Below, in pieces: positions 33,609 through 42,926 of a DNA stretch of 49,342 nucleotides. The translations under genes and the position numbers were made by a program. Origin of the DNA: Candidatus Saccharibacteria bacterium CG_4_10_14_0_2_um_filter_52_9 (lineage in GTDB: Bacteria; Actinomycetota; Acidimicrobiia; Acidimicrobiales; RAAP-2). Location: positions 1 to 49,342 of the forward strand of contig CAJCJA010000021.1 in NCBI GenBank assembly GCA_903970515.1. Direction: 5' to 3'. Under the pieces are notes generated by a model. It saw only the letters and a list, made by a program, of their open reading frames with translations. It was not told the DNA's origin and ran no database searches. Positions within the stretch are counted from its first letter, which is position 1, and the number at the start of each line of letters is the position of its first letter.

Positions 33609-35002
33609 GCGCCGGCCCCGCGTTGGGGAGAGTGCGCCATGATCTTTCGCCGGCCCTCGGAAGTTCGCACGTGTTCGTGCGCCAGATTGAGGAACGCCCG
33701 AGCAGACTTGGGCCACGTCGTCTCACGACCATAGACGTAGGTCGCGTGTTCGAGTCGACTCTTGAACGCGTCGTCGTCAAGGATCGAGTTCGTCGCGAGA
33801 GAGAGTTGTTGGGAATCGCGAAAGTCGACCAGGATTCCCCTGCCTTCGCCGAGCGCTTCGATCGCGTGCAGATAGCGCGTCGAGATGATGGCCTTGCCCG
33901 CACTCAGCGCGTACGACAGGGTCCCGCTCGTGATCTGGTTGGGATCGAGGTAAGGCGTGACGTAGACGTCGCTCGCAAGCAATAACTCAATTATCTCTCG
34001 AAGGGTCATGTAATTGTCAATGAAACTCACGTGTTCTTCGATGCCGTGGTGACGAATCAGATCGCGAAGTTCGTTTCGGTATGCCTCGCCCTGGACGCGC
34101 AAGAGATCGGGATGCGTCTGGCCCGCAATGAGGTAGAGCGAATCAGGATGTTTCTCCAGGACGTCGGGCATCGCCGCGATCATGTACTCGAGGCCCTTGC
34201 GAGGATCAACGAGTCCGAATGTGGAGATCAAGGTGCGGTCCTTCAAACCCATTTTCGCCTTGAAGGTGTGACGGCCACTCGGGTCGATGACCGGTGTGCC
34301 GTGAGCGATGACGCGAATTGGCTTGTCGATGCCGTAAATCGTCTCGAGCAACCACACCGCGGTGTTCGACATGACGACTACCTCGTCGCTTATCTGGGCG
34401 ATGGAGCGAATCGCTTCGCGCATGCTCTCAGTGGGCTCGGGCAGCACGGTGTGCAGTGTCGTGATGACCGGTTTCTTCAATTCGACGAGGAACGACCAGA
34501 GATAGTCGTGATAGACGCTGTGGGTCGTCCCGTCACTCGCCACTTCTTCGCTCCAGATGCCGTAGAGACCGAACTCGTGCTGGACGACCACGATGTCGAC
34601 GTTCGACACGTTGATGTCGCGCGCAGCCTGGCGAAAGCTGTTCTCGCGATCTTGGCGGATGCGCCAGCGCACGTTCGATTTGTACGCCCGAAGCGCACTG
34701 GGTTCGTCAATTGCGGCGACGTAGCAGGTGACCTTCGGATCGACGTCTTCGATCGCGCTCATCAAATCGGCGCTGAACGTGGCGATGCCACACCGCCGGG
34801 GTGGTGCCGTGGAGATGAACGCGATTCGTATCCGTCCAACATATCGTTGGTCGCACGACGTCGTTCCGATGGTTTTCGCACCCGAGTTTCCTTGATAATC
34901 GAGGCAAACCGCCGGGTCTGCCGGGGACCTTGTAGCGAGGTGGCGCCACGCTGGAACCCAAAGTCCCACGTCAGCGACCTTTTCGAGACGCGAACTATCC
35001 AC
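33605..35002 (-). CDS. GT4-family glycosyltransferase
   Basis: 465 residues. The GT-B fold starts at about residue 57 (RIRIAFISTAPPRRCGIATF). The acceptor side holds VVVQHEFGLYGIWSEEV. The donor side has TFGLVDPRKGLEYMIAAMPD, YLIAGQTHPDLLR and the late E-x7-E region with SDVYVTPYLDPNQITSGTLS. GT4 enzymes are retaining transferases using GDP-mannose, UDP-glucose and others. The first 55 residues match nothing, so the true start may be further in. It is divergent from the GH130 gene by about 185 nt. Confidence 0.85.
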   Translation of the reverse strand: MDSSRLEKVADVGLWVPAWRHLATRSPADPAVCLDYQGNSGAKTIGTTSCDQRYVGRIRIAFISTAPPRRCGIATFSADLMSAIEDVDPKVTCYVAAIDEPSALRAYKSNVRWRIRQDRENSFRQAARDINVSNVDIVVVQHEFGLYGIWSEEVASDGTTHSVYHDYLWSFLVELKKPVITTLHTVLPEPTESMREAIRSIAQISDEVVVMSNTAVWLLETIYGIDKPIRVIAHGTPVIDPSGRHTFKAKMGLKDRTLISTFGLVDPRKGLEYMIAAMPDVLEKHPDSLYLIAGQTHPDLLRVQGEAYRNELRDLIRHHGIEEHVSFIDNYMTLREIIELLLASDVYVTPYLDPNQITSGTLSYALSAGKAIISTRYLHAIEALGEGRGILVDFRDSQQLSLATNSILDDDAFKSRLEHATYVYGRETTWPKSARAFLNLAHEHVRTSEGRRKIMAHSPQRGAGA

Positions 35003-35187
35003 CTTTGTCGCCGCGCGATCGAGAACACGCGATTGTCATGCGTGTGACACGGAGTTGGGAGAGAAGAAGGTTAGAGTTTCACGGATGCGGGGCACAAAAA
35101 GGGGATTGATAACGCCATTGTGCGTTCTGACGTCTTCTGACGGGGTCGTCGCGACACATGAAATGACGTGGTGACTCGTTGTCATCA

Positions 35188-36324
35188 ATGTCCTACACCG
35201 ACAAGGATGGCATGAATCCCTTCGTTTTGAAACCGCTGCCGCTGCTTATTGAAGCCGACATCAACGATCCCAACGAAGTCGAGGGGATTCTCAATCCGGC
35301 CGCCGCCCGCGGCCCCGATGGGGAGCTCTACCTCTTTCCGAGAATCGTCGGCAAAGGGAATTACAGCCGTATTGGGATTATGCGGGTGATTTTCGACGAG
35401 CACGGCGAGCCAACGGGCGTCGAACGAATCGGTATCGCGCTCGAGCCCGAAGCCCCCTATGAATTGCGCGGGGACGGCACTGGCGGATGCGAAGATCCTC
35501 GGGTCACCTACGTCGAACCCATTGATTTGTACGTCATGACCTATACGGCCTGGTCCATGCAGGGACCCCGAATCGCCATCGCGGTCTCGCGTGACCTCTT
35601 GCAGTGGGACCGCCTGGGCTTGGCGAAATTTGATCCAGTCGGTGCGATCACGTTCGACAACGTTGATAACAAGGACGCCGTCATGTTTCCGCGACCGGTG
35701 CCCGGCCCGTCAGGTGCCCTCGAACTCGCCCTTCTTCACCGTCCCTATTTCTGCGGCGAGGAACACGAAGAGACGCTACGTTTTGGCGAAGAACGACAAC
35801 TCGATCTCAGTCGCGAAAGCATCTGGTTGTCGTTCAGTCCGCTGCAAGTTGACGACGACCGCGAAGAATTGATCCGGTTCAATACGCACGTCCCGCTCGT
35901 GACGCCAGAAGCACCGTGGGAGAGTCTCAAAATCGGCTCGGGGACACCGCCCGTGCTGACGTCCGAGGGGTGGCTGATTATTTATCACGGGGTGAGCAGC
36001 GAATTTGATCACGACGCCGGAAAGGAACGACTCACCTATTCGGCGGGCATCACGATCCTCGCCGAGGAGAATCCTCTCGACGTGGTGTTTCGAACCCAAC
36101 ATCCGATATTGACGCCGGTGCCGACACCAGGCCCTCGTGGGACGAGCGCGGACGTCGTATTTCCTACGGGCATCGATCGTCGCGACGACATTGGCCAGCC
36201 GGACCGATTCGACGTGTACTTCGGCATCAATGATTTTCGTATTGGTGTGGCGCGTCTCGACTTCCCCCCGGACGTCGCGCGCTCGAATGCCGGTCAAGTC
36301 GCGAACGCGGCGTCGTCAGTGTGA
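35188..36324 (+). CDS. GH130-family beta-mannoside phosphorylase/hydrolase-like protein
   Basis: 378 residues from ATG 35188 (the TTG at 35179 is less likely). Five-bladed propeller landmarks: GILNPAAARGPDGELYLFPR, GGCEDPRVTYVEP, VDNKDAVMFPRPV, KIGSGTPPVLTSEGWLIIYHG, and an ending DVYFGINDFRIGVARL. GH130 contains phosphorylases acting on beta-1,4- or beta-1,2-mannosides and some beta-1,2-mannosidases; which one cannot be told here. No signal peptide, so it acts in the cytoplasm. It is divergent from the GT4/hairpin pair. Confidence 0.85.
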   Translation: MSYTDKDGMNPFVLKPLPLLIEADINDPNEVEGILNPAAARGPDGELYLFPRIVGKGNYSRIGIMRVIFDEHGEPTGVERIGIALEPEAPYELRGDGTGGCEDPRVTYVEPIDLYVMTYTAWSMQGPRIAIAVSRDLLQWDRLGLAKFDPVGAITFDNVDNKDAVMFPRPVPGPSGALELALLHRPYFCGEEHEETLRFGEERQLDLSRESIWLSFSPLQVDDDREELIRFNTHVPLVTPEAPWESLKIGSGTPPVLTSEGWLIIYHGVSSEFDHDAGKERLTYSAGITILAEENPLDVVFRTQHPILTPVPTPGPRGTSADVVFPTGIDRRDDIGQPDRFDVYFGINDFRIGVARLDFPPDVARSNAGQVANAASSV

Positions 36325-36367
36325 TGGTGGGTGCCGGCGACACTACCGCTGGTACGCGAAGCTCTCG

Positions 36368-36757
36368 CTAACCGACGAACTTCTTCACGTCCGCGATCAG
36401 CTTGTTTTCGACCTCGAGGCTCCACGCGGAATCGGCGATGTCGACGACCAAAAAGAGATCAGAGAGTAGCAACGTTTCGATCGCGGCGACCCCCAAATGC
36501 TGGAGCCATTTCCCGACGCCGAAATGCACGTTGAAGTCCGCGGACGTGCCAGTGATTGAGATCGTAAAGGCGCGATCGGCGTCGACTACCTCGCGCAGGA
36601 AACCAGACTTCTTGGCCTGAATGACGGTTCCCTTGTCGCTCGCTGCCGACGTTTGAACCGTGAAGCCGTCGTCAGTGAGGTACTTCTGAATGTGAGTTTG
36701 TAGAGCGCCGAGATCCGTGCCTTTTCCTACGAAGTGTTCTTCTTTGTCGCCGAGCAT
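36368..36757 (-). CDS. Conserved-looking small protein of unknown function
   Basis: 129 residues from ATG 36757, preceded by GGAGGG. The body resembles a two-strand/helix domain (HIQKYLTDDGFTVQTSAASD, GTVIQAKKSGFLREVVDADR) followed by FTISITGTSADFNVHFGVGK and a hydrophobic but not clearly membrane-spanning helix (LGVAAIETLLLSDLFLVVDI). I do not recognise the family. It is convergent with the GH130 gene. Confidence 0.65.
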   Translation of the reverse strand: MLGDKEEHFVGKGTDLGALQTHIQKYLTDDGFTVQTSAASDKGTVIQAKKSGFLREVVDADRAFTISITGTSADFNVHFGVGKWLQHLGVAAIETLLLSDLFLVVDIADSAWSLEVENKLIADVKKFVG

Positions 36758-36908
36758 TGGGCCCTCCTGGGTCATGTGGATTGTTCGTCGTCGTCAATCC
36801 TAGTGAGCGGCATCTAAAATTCACCTAAGTATTGCGCCTTCAGAAAGACGCCTCACCGCACTCTTGACAAAGAGTGAAGTTGGTACGAGCCACCATATGA
36901 TGCAGCGT

Positions 36909-37343
36909 ATGGCGAGATATCAGACAGAAATTGACTCCACGTTGAGTGTCGGTGATGCGTTTCGGTACATGGCGGAGTTTCAAAATGTCGAACACTGGGA
37001 TCCCGGTGTGAAGAGCGCCGAGAAGCTGGACGACGGCCCCGCGCGTCTCGGCACCCAGTTTCGAGTGTTGACCGTGACCAACGGGCGAGAGATCCCAATC
37101 GTCTATCGAATAAGTGAAATTGACGACGACTCTCGTGTGGTCCTCACCGGGGAGACGTCCCGCCTTATCTCACAAGACGAGATCACCGTTCGCGAGAAAG
37201 GTGATGGTTCACTAGTCACGTACACCGCCAATCTCAAGTTGCGTGGGGCGCTCTCAGTTCTCAATCCATTCTTGGGGGGCACCCTCAAGAAGATTGGTGA
37301 TCGAGCCCGAGACCAACTGAGGACATCGTTGAACCCGGCGTAG
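36909..37343 (+). CDS. SRPBCC (polyketide-cyclase/dehydrase-like) protein
   Basis: 144 residues from ATG 36909 (MARYQTEIDSTLSVGDAFRY). MAEFQNVEHWDPGVKSAEKL and a C-terminal helix PFLGGTLKKIGDRARDQLRT are typical of START-like ligand-binding folds in the polyketide_cyc2 group. An earlier in-frame start at 36864 would add 15 residues. Role unknown. Nearest neighbours are on the opposite strand on both sides. Confidence 0.8.
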   Translation: MARYQTEIDSTLSVGDAFRYMAEFQNVEHWDPGVKSAEKLDDGPARLGTQFRVLTVTNGREIPIVYRISEIDDDSRVVLTGETSRLISQDEITVREKGDGSLVTYTANLKLRGALSVLNPFLGGTLKKIGDRARDQLRTSLNPA

Positions 37344-37426
37344 GGTCGCCGCCGCGTTAGGCGTACTTTTTGTCTCTTTCGATCGGCGTTTTCATGTGGT
37401 GTACTGAGTGCCCGCAAGGGATCGCC

Positions 37427-38158
37427 TCAGGGCTTCGACCATTCGCCGCTGGTGCGACTCGCGACTCTCGCGCACAACGCAATCGCGAGGACACCAATGG
37501 CGGCGAGCAGCAAGGGCAAGTAGATCTTGGAATGCAGCACCAGAATCGCCCCCGCCAGTCCGCCAATAAACATGCCGAGAATCGAGATGCCCCGCCGAGC
37601 GTTGATGGCGGGCAGTTTGTCAACGTGCCCGATGTCAGCGACCATGCCCGTGATCGTGAGCGTCAGGACCGTGGTGGTGAGGTCTGGTATCGCCAGTTTT
37701 CGCGCGGTCGCGTTTTGTAGTCCCATCGCGATCCCCATCACACCAATGAGGGCGAACCGATAGCCCCCCGTCGAGGGGTCGATGGTCTGGGTCGCCAAGA
37801 CGAACGCGACCACGAGGAACACACTCTGAATCGAGGCGGCGGTCGCGAGTAACGAGCCACGGTGCGCGGCGCGATGGACGAACAAGCGCCCGCCCAGCGC
37901 CGCCCCTACGACGAACGCCGCGAGCGCGGCGAGCGAGGCGCTGATGGAGAAACCAGGTGCGCCCGCCAGAGCAAAACCGAGAAAGACGATGTTGCCCGTC
38001 ATATTCGCGACGAACACGTGACCCAGTACCAAGTAGCTGAAGGCGTCGACGAGACCCGTGACGACGGTCATAATTACCATCATCGAGGGCAGCGGACCGT
38101 GTCGCAGGTTCCTTCGCGGAATGAAGGTGTCGGCAGCGTCAGTAAAGATTCGCGGCAT
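37427..38158 (-). CDS. DUF1275 (YoaK-like) integral membrane protein
   Basis: 243 residues, six hydrophobic helices. The signature VTGLVDAFSYLVLGHVFVAN followed by MTGNIVFLGFALAG, and later MGLQNATARKLAIPDLTTTV with LTLTITGMVADIG, is diagnostic of the DUF1275/YoaK family. No transport substrate is established. It follows the second Liv operon on the same strand (72-nt gap), so read-through is possible. Confidence 0.88.
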   Translation of the reverse strand: MPRIFTDAADTFIPRRNLRHGPLPSMMVIMTVVTGLVDAFSYLVLGHVFVANMTGNIVFLGFALAGAPGFSISASLAALAAFVVGAALGGRLFVHRAAHRGSLLATAASIQSVFLVVAFVLATQTIDPSTGGYRFALIGVMGIAMGLQNATARKLAIPDLTTTVLTLTITGMVADIGHVDKLPAINARRGISILGMFIGGLAGAILVLHSKIYLPLLLAAIGVLAIALCARVASRTSGEWSKP

Positions 38159-38229
38159 GATTCCTCCTCAGTCGATGCGAGCAGACACGGGTCGGCGACT
38201 GCTCGCCGAACCGCCCAGGCGTTCAAGAA

Positions 38230-39249
38230 TCATTCGGTGTCGACGTGGAGTTGGTGGCGAAGTGGCACCACGGAACGTCGGTGTTGTGGATCAAGCGTGC
38301 CCCAGATTCCCCGAGGCAACCACAGTGTCACGATGATGGCGAACGCGCCAAGAATCACCAGGTACCACACTCCGTAATTGTCGAGTGACTGTTCAAGAAT
38401 GAAGAAGATCACCGCTCCGATGATGGGACCCTCGAAGGAGCCAATGCCGCCGACGAGGACCATGAAGATCATGAACGCCGAGTACTGGATGGAAAAGGAC
38501 GAGTTCGGTTGGACTTCAAGATTCGAGATGATGAGCAGCGTGCCCGCCCCTCCGCAGATGGCGGCCGAGAGGATGAAGATGAGTCGCTTCGTGCGCACGA
38601 CGTTGACGCCGGTGGCGGCGGCGGAATGCTCATCGTCACGTACCGCGACGAGGGCCATGCCAATGCGACTGCGCAAAAGCAAGCCGGTCACGCTCAACGC
38701 CAGCACGCTGAGAGCGAGGGCGAACCAGTAGGTGATGTTGTCACGGGTGATAGGGCTTAAGTTGTTGAGGTCGTTGAGTGATGCTCCCGCCCCGCCGCCC
38801 AGATTCGACTGCTGGCCAATGACGAGTTGGAATACCTGGGCGATGACCCAAGTCCCAATGGCGAAGTAACCGCCGCGAAGTCGAAAGGCGAGAAAAGAAA
38901 CAGGGATGCTCACGAGCCCTGATAGGGCGATCGCGATGGGTATTGCGTACCACGCCAGTACGCCATGGAGAGAGAGGTCGAGCACCGCGTAGGACCCAAA
39001 ACCAATGAAGGCCTGCTGGCCAATGCTGATCATTCCGCCATAGCCCGCCACGAGATTCCAACCCACGGCCATGATCAGGAGAATGAAGAATTGGGTGAGG
39101 TCGTTGGTCGTGGCCTCACCCGTCACCGCGGGTGCGAAAGCGAGGATCACCGCGACAGCAATCCCGGTGCCCAGTCCAACGCGCGATCCTCGTGTGCCTC
39201 GCGTGACGGTGGCCGTCTCGTCGAGTGGGGTTCTCGTGAGTTCGCTCAT
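38230..39249 (-). CDS. livM: Second importer permease, LivM-like
   Basis: 339 residues from ATG 39249 (4-nt ATGA overlap with the LivH-like gene). Landmarks: MAVGWNLVAGYGGMISIGQQ, FIGFGSYAVLDLSL, the coupling loop SRIGMALVAVRDDEHSAAAT with GVNVVRTKRL, and VLVGGIGSFEGPIIGAVIFF. A much longer frame to 39735 is a shadow. Last gene of the five-gene importer operon. Confidence 0.9.
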   Translation of the reverse strand: MSELTRTPLDETATVTRGTRGSRVGLGTGIAVAVILAFAPAVTGEATTNDLTQFFILLIMAVGWNLVAGYGGMISIGQQAFIGFGSYAVLDLSLHGVLAWYAIPIAIALSGLVSIPVSFLAFRLRGGYFAIGTWVIAQVFQLVIGQQSNLGGGAGASLNDLNNLSPITRDNITYWFALALSVLALSVTGLLLRSRIGMALVAVRDDEHSAAATGVNVVRTKRLIFILSAAICGGAGTLLIISNLEVQPNSSFSIQYSAFMIFMVLVGGIGSFEGPIIGAVIFFILEQSLDNYGVWYLVILGAFAIIVTLWLPRGIWGTLDPQHRRSVVPLRHQLHVDTE

Positions 39250-40121
39250 CGGGCGATCACGCTCCTTAGACTCAACAAGCCTTGTGGTCGAAACGCGAGC
39301 ACGGCGAGGAAGACTAAGTCGCCAATCAAGATGCCGTCGGCAGGATTGATCTGACTTCCTATCGTCTGGGCGACGCCGAGCGCAAAGCCACCAATCAAGG
39401 TGCCCCACAAGCTCCCGAGTCCACCAATGATCACGGCCTCGAAGGCGAACAATAAGTCCGATGATCCTGACGTGGGGGCGAAGGACGTGCGCATGGCGAG
39501 AAACAATCCGCCAATCGCCACGGTGGCGAGTGCAATGGCGGTCGCGATGGAACGAGTTCGCTTCGGATTGATGCCACTCAGTGACGCGGCACGTCGATTG
39601 TCTGCGGTTGCTCGAAGGGCGAGTCCGGTACGAGTCTTGGAGAGGAAGAGCTGGAGTCCAATGATCACGATCACGGCAATCACGAAGATAATCACGTTCA
39701 ATCTCCCTACGTACACGTCCGTCGTTACCTTCCAACTTTGATACGAGAGTGCTCCAATGTTGAGCGACTGGTCGTTCGCGCCAAAGGTCTGTTGCAGGAG
39801 GTTCTCGATGATGATGGAGAGACCAAACGTCACGAGGAGCGGCGAGAGTTCGCCGCCGTCAAGAGCCCGATCGAAGAGAAGTCGCTGGAGAAAGTAGCCG
39901 ACGAGGGCTGCAACCGGAATGACCGCCGCGAAGGTCCACAGGGGATTGCCGCCCAGATGCTCAATCAAGATGATGGAAAAATACGCGGCGAGGACTCCCA
40001 TATCGCCGTGGGCGAGATTGACGAGGCGCATGACGCCAAACATCAAGGAGAGACCGCACGCGAAGATTGCGTAGAGCCCACCGAGCAGAAGCCCTTGAAT
40101 GACTGCGTTTACCCAGATCAC
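39246..40121 (-). CDS. livH: Second importer permease, LivH-like
   Basis: 291 residues from GTG 40121 (GTGA overlap with livF). Landmarks: NAVIQGLLLGGLYAIFACGL, MRLVNLAHGDMGVLAAYFS, SKTRTGLALRATADNRRAAS and FEAVIIGGLGSLWGTLIGGF. Forms the channel with LivM. It is clearly diverged from the first LivH of the window, so the two importers are not a recent duplication. Confidence 0.92.
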   Translation of the reverse strand: MIWVNAVIQGLLLGGLYAIFACGLSLMFGVMRLVNLAHGDMGVLAAYFSIILIEHLGGNPLWTFAAVIPVAALVGYFLQRLLFDRALDGGELSPLLVTFGLSIIIENLLQQTFGANDQSLNIGALSYQSWKVTTDVYVGRLNVIIFVIAVIVIIGLQLFLSKTRTGLALRATADNRRAASLSGINPKRTRSIATAIALATVAIGGLFLAMRTSFAPTSGSSDLLFAFEAVIIGGLGSLWGTLIGGFALGVAQTIGSQINPADGILIGDLVFLAVLAFRPQGLLSLRSVIAR

Positions 40122-40846
40122 GACGCAGCCTTCGACGAAGGACCGAGGTCGTGGCCAAAATACGCTTGACTAATCTCACGTTGACTCAGCGACTCAGGTT
40201 TCCCCTCGAGCACCACCCGTCCTTCGAGAAGACAGATGGCGTAGTTCGCGACCGAGAGTGCCTCGGTAATGTTCTGTTCAACAACTAAGAGCGTCGTGCC
40301 CTCCGCGGTGATGCGACCGAGCGCGGCGTACAGGTCGCGAATGATAACCGGAGCCAACCCCAAGCTCACTTCGTCGAGCAACAGGAGTGACGGGTTGGAC
40401 ATGAGAGCCCTTCCGATCGCGACCGCTTGTTGTTCGCCGCCCGACAACACGGCGGCGCGATGCTTACGTCGAGCTGCGACGAAGGGAAAGAGTTCATAGA
40501 CGGCGTCCAGGCTCCAGGTGCCTCGTCGCCTGGTCGAAGCCCCGCTACGCAAATTGTCCTCGACGCTGAGTGTTCCAAACAGATGACGACCTTCGGGAAC
40601 GAGGGCGATTCCCTCTCGCACCCGCAGGTGTGGGGCGAGCTGGGTGATGTCCTTGTCCTGATAGAAGACGCGTCCTTCGCGGGGATGAAGTTCCCCTGAG
40701 ATAAGTGAAAGAAGCGTGGACTTCCCGGCGCCGTTCGCGCCAAGAACGGCGAGAATCTCGCCACGGTTGACGGACAAATTGAGTTCTTGAAGTGCTTGAA
40801 GGTGTCCGTAGTACCCGGTCACGCCTTCGAGTTGCAGGAGCGTCAT
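40118..40846 (-). CDS. livF: Second importer ATPase, LivF-like
   Basis: 242 residues from ATG 40846 (ATGA overlap with livG, ribosome site GGAGGCG). Walker A GANGAGKST, signature LSGGEQQAVAIGRALM, Walker B LLLLDEVSLGLAPV (Glu after Asp kept; Pro of the usual DEP is Val). ALVPEGRHLFGTLSVEDNL is the LivF hallmark. It pairs with the downstream permeases. Confidence 0.92.
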   Translation of the reverse strand: MTLLQLEGVTGYYGHLQALQELNLSVNRGEILAVLGANGAGKSTLLSLISGELHPREGRVFYQDKDITQLAPHLRVREGIALVPEGRHLFGTLSVEDNLRSGASTRRRGTWSLDAVYELFPFVAARRKHRAAVLSGGEQQAVAIGRALMSNPSLLLLDEVSLGLAPVIIRDLYAALGRITAEGTTLLVVEQNITEALSVANYAICLLEGRVVLEGKPESLSQREISQAYFGHDLGPSSKAAS

Positions 40847-41589
40847 TGTTCGCCTCCGATGAGCGCTGCGCTTCCGAAGTAGCTTTCAACGACCGCTTCA
40901 TTCTGGAGCACATCCGTGGGCGTACCCTGGGCGATTATCTGTCCACCACTCAGGCACACCATGGAATTTGCTGTCGCGAGAAGCGCCCGCACCACGTGTT
41001 CGACCCAGACGAACGTCATGCCAATATCGCGTAACGAAAGGATGATGTCGCTCAACACGACTACCTCGGTATCGCTGAGACCACCCGCAACTTCGTCGAG
41101 CAGCACGAGCGAGGGTCGCCCAGCAATCGCTCGCGCGACTTCGAGGCGCTTGCGGTCAAGGAGGCGCAGTTGCGCGCCGGGGACATTCGCCAACTTGTTC
41201 ATCCCGCATCGTTCGATTGCGAACGCGGCACTCGCCTTCGCGTCACTTCCGCGAAGACCGCCCGCTTGGTGCGCGGCGAGAAGTGCGTGTTCGAAGACGG
41301 TGAGCCCGACAAACGGGCGCGGGATCTGGTACGTCCGAGCTAGGCCGAGACGTGCGCGTTGCGATGAACGCAGTCGCGTCACGTCTCGGCCGTCGAACAA
41401 GATCGTGCCGCTGTCGGCACGGACGTCGCCACCAATCATTGCCAACATCGTCGTCTTACCGGCTCCGTTAGGTCCGACCATCCCTACAATGCTTCCGCGC
41501 TCGACACTTAGCGAGACGCCGTCAGCAATGACGACTGATCCCAGACGCTTCTCGAGTTTGGTTATTTGAAGGAGTGGTTGATCCGTCAG
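40843..41589 (-). CDS. livG: Second importer ATPase, LivG-like, with probable CTG start
   Basis: 248 residues. Walker A is GPNGAGKTT, signature LLDRKRLEVARAIA, Walker B LVLLDEVAGGLSDTE, H-loop WVEHVVRALL. The first ATG in frame (41481) lies just before Walker A and would remove the first beta strands. The frame is open upstream through LLQITKLEKRLGSVVIADGV to a stop inside the binding-protein gene. The only initiator-like codon there is CTG at 41589, 7 nt after GGGAG and overlapping the binding-protein stop (CTGA). I therefore infer a coupled CTG start. Confidence 0.82.
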   Translation of the reverse strand: MTDQPLLQITKLEKRLGSVVIADGVSLSVERGSIVGMVGPNGAGKTTMLAMIGGDVRADSGTILFDGRDVTRLRSSQRARLGLARTYQIPRPFVGLTVFEHALLAAHQAGGLRGSDAKASAAFAIERCGMNKLANVPGAQLRLLDRKRLEVARAIAGRPSLVLLDEVAGGLSDTEVVVLSDIILSLRDIGMTFVWVEHVVRALLATANSMVCLSGGQIIAQGTPTDVLQNEAVVESYFGSAALIGGEQ

Positions 41590-42926
41590 ACGGTTGCTCC
41601 CGCAATCACCTCAGGCTTGCCACCGAGAGGGATGTTGGGGTGCTGGGCGTTGGTGACGACGACGAGCGCGTAGCCCGACTGCGTATTACCAGAGCGCCAC
41701 TGACCACCGACCAACGGTGTCTTGGTGACGTTGGGCACGGGACCCTTCTGCCAGTCAAGCGGTCCGACGATCGTGTTGAGCTTGAGCTTCGAAAGAGCCG
41801 ATACGAAGGCACTTGGATTGTGCGCCTCGCCCGAACTCTTCAGCGTGGCGATAGCCACTTCGAAGAGGGCGTGGACGAAACCAATGGGCTGGGTCCACTG
41901 GTCACCGGTCTTCTTCTCGTAAGCGGCGGCAATGTGCGCGCAATTCTGCTTGGTGAGCGAACTTACGAAGGGGTGCGTGGGACCCCACCAATACTCAGTG
42001 CCGATGTTCTCGGCGAGCGAACCAAGCGCTTGCGCGGAGCTCGGAAAGAGCATGGCCTTGGCAATCGTCGCGACCTTGGGGATGTAACCCTGTGACGCCG
42101 CTTGCTTGTAGAACGTCGTAAAGTCCGGCGGGATTGGCACACCCGTGAGAATCTCGCAGTTGCCGTTGCGAAATGCGGTGATCTGTGCCGTGAAGTCCGT
42201 CGTCAAGTCGGCGTAACGGCCCGGGTCAACGATGCTGTAGCCCAGTGGCTTCGCGAAGGACGGAAATCCCGTGGTGGTGTCCGCGAAGGCGTCGCCATCA
42301 CTGTCGTTTGGCCACAGGCCTCCGATGATCTTGTTGGTTGTGACCGCGCTCCAGATGTCGGAGTACACGGCCTCAACGTCTTCGAGTCCCCAAAAGAAGT
42401 GATACGTCCACTTGTACTTCGTCGTGGGTGTCGCACCGCGTCCAAAGAACCAAGATTGCCAAGGTGCGACAGTGCTGATGCACGGTACGTGGTTCGCCTC
42501 ACATTGATCCGAGACAGGATTGGTCGTGTCGGGCGTCGAGGACACGAGGATGACATCGACCTTGTCGTTCTTGATGAGGTCCTCGGCAACGGACGCCGCA
42601 GTCGCATCAGTTGATTGGCTGTCCTTCACGATCACTTCGATCGGATATGTGACGCCCTTGATCGTGACACCCTTCGCGAGCAATGACTTAAGCGCGCCGA
42701 TCACGAACGTGTCGGCTGCCCCGAATGCCGCAAGTGGACCGGTTTCGGGACTCACGTAGCCAAATTTGATGGTCTTTCCGACACTCGTCGCTCCTGCCGC
42801 GAGCGGATCCGCCAAATCGACGGCGCTGCTCAGTCCCACAGCGGCGAGACCCGCGAGACCGCCCTGCAGCAATGTGCGCCGGCTCAACTCGCGCTCGGAC
42901 GTCACCCCTTCATTCTCATTGCGCAT
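41586..42926 (-). CDS. Tat-exported ABC substrate-binding protein, likely aromatic-compound type
   Basis: 446 residues from ATG 42926, ribosome site AGGGGGA. A twin-arginine signal, ELSRRTLLQGGLAGLAAVGL, precedes IKFGYVSPETGPLAAFGAAD, the Peripla_BP_6 opening. VGKTIKFGYVSPETGPLAAF and the late DWQKGPVPNVTKTPLVGGQW fit members that bind aromatic or other organic acids. It is the first gene of the importer operon and diverges from the hydroquinone operon. I infer the cargo is a phenolic precursor; the sequence alone does not prove it. Confidence 0.85.
   Translation of the reverse strand: MRNENEGVTSERELSRRTLLQGGLAGLAAVGLSSAVDLADPLAAGATSVGKTIKFGYVSPETGPLAAFGAADTFVIGALKSLLAKGVTIKGVTYPIEVIVKDSQSTDATAASVAEDLIKNDKVDVILVSSTPDTTNPVSDQCEANHVPCISTVAPWQSWFFGRGATPTTKYKWTYHFFWGLEDVEAVYSDIWSAVTTNKIIGGLWPNDSDGDAFADTTTGFPSFAKPLGYSIVDPGRYADLTTDFTAQITAFRNGNCEILTGVPIPPDFTTFYKQAASQGYIPKVATIAKAMLFPSSAQALGSLAENIGTEYWWGPTHPFVSSLTKQNCAHIAAAYEKKTGDQWTQPIGFVHALFEVAIATLKSSGEAHNPSAFVSALSKLKLNTIVGPLDWQKGPVPNVTKTPLVGGQWRSGNTQSGYALVVVTNAQHPNIPLGGKPEVIAGATV

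Noticed and set aside
34031-35047. A 338-codon plus-strand frame opposite the GT4 gene.
   Set aside because: The minus strand encodes a clear GT4 glycosyltransferase; the plus frame is a high-GC antisense shadow.
39249-39735. Extension of the second LivM frame upstream to 39735.
   Set aside because: It lies inside the LivH-like gene in another frame, is Arg/His-rich and domain-free; ATG 39249 overlaps the LivH stop as expected.
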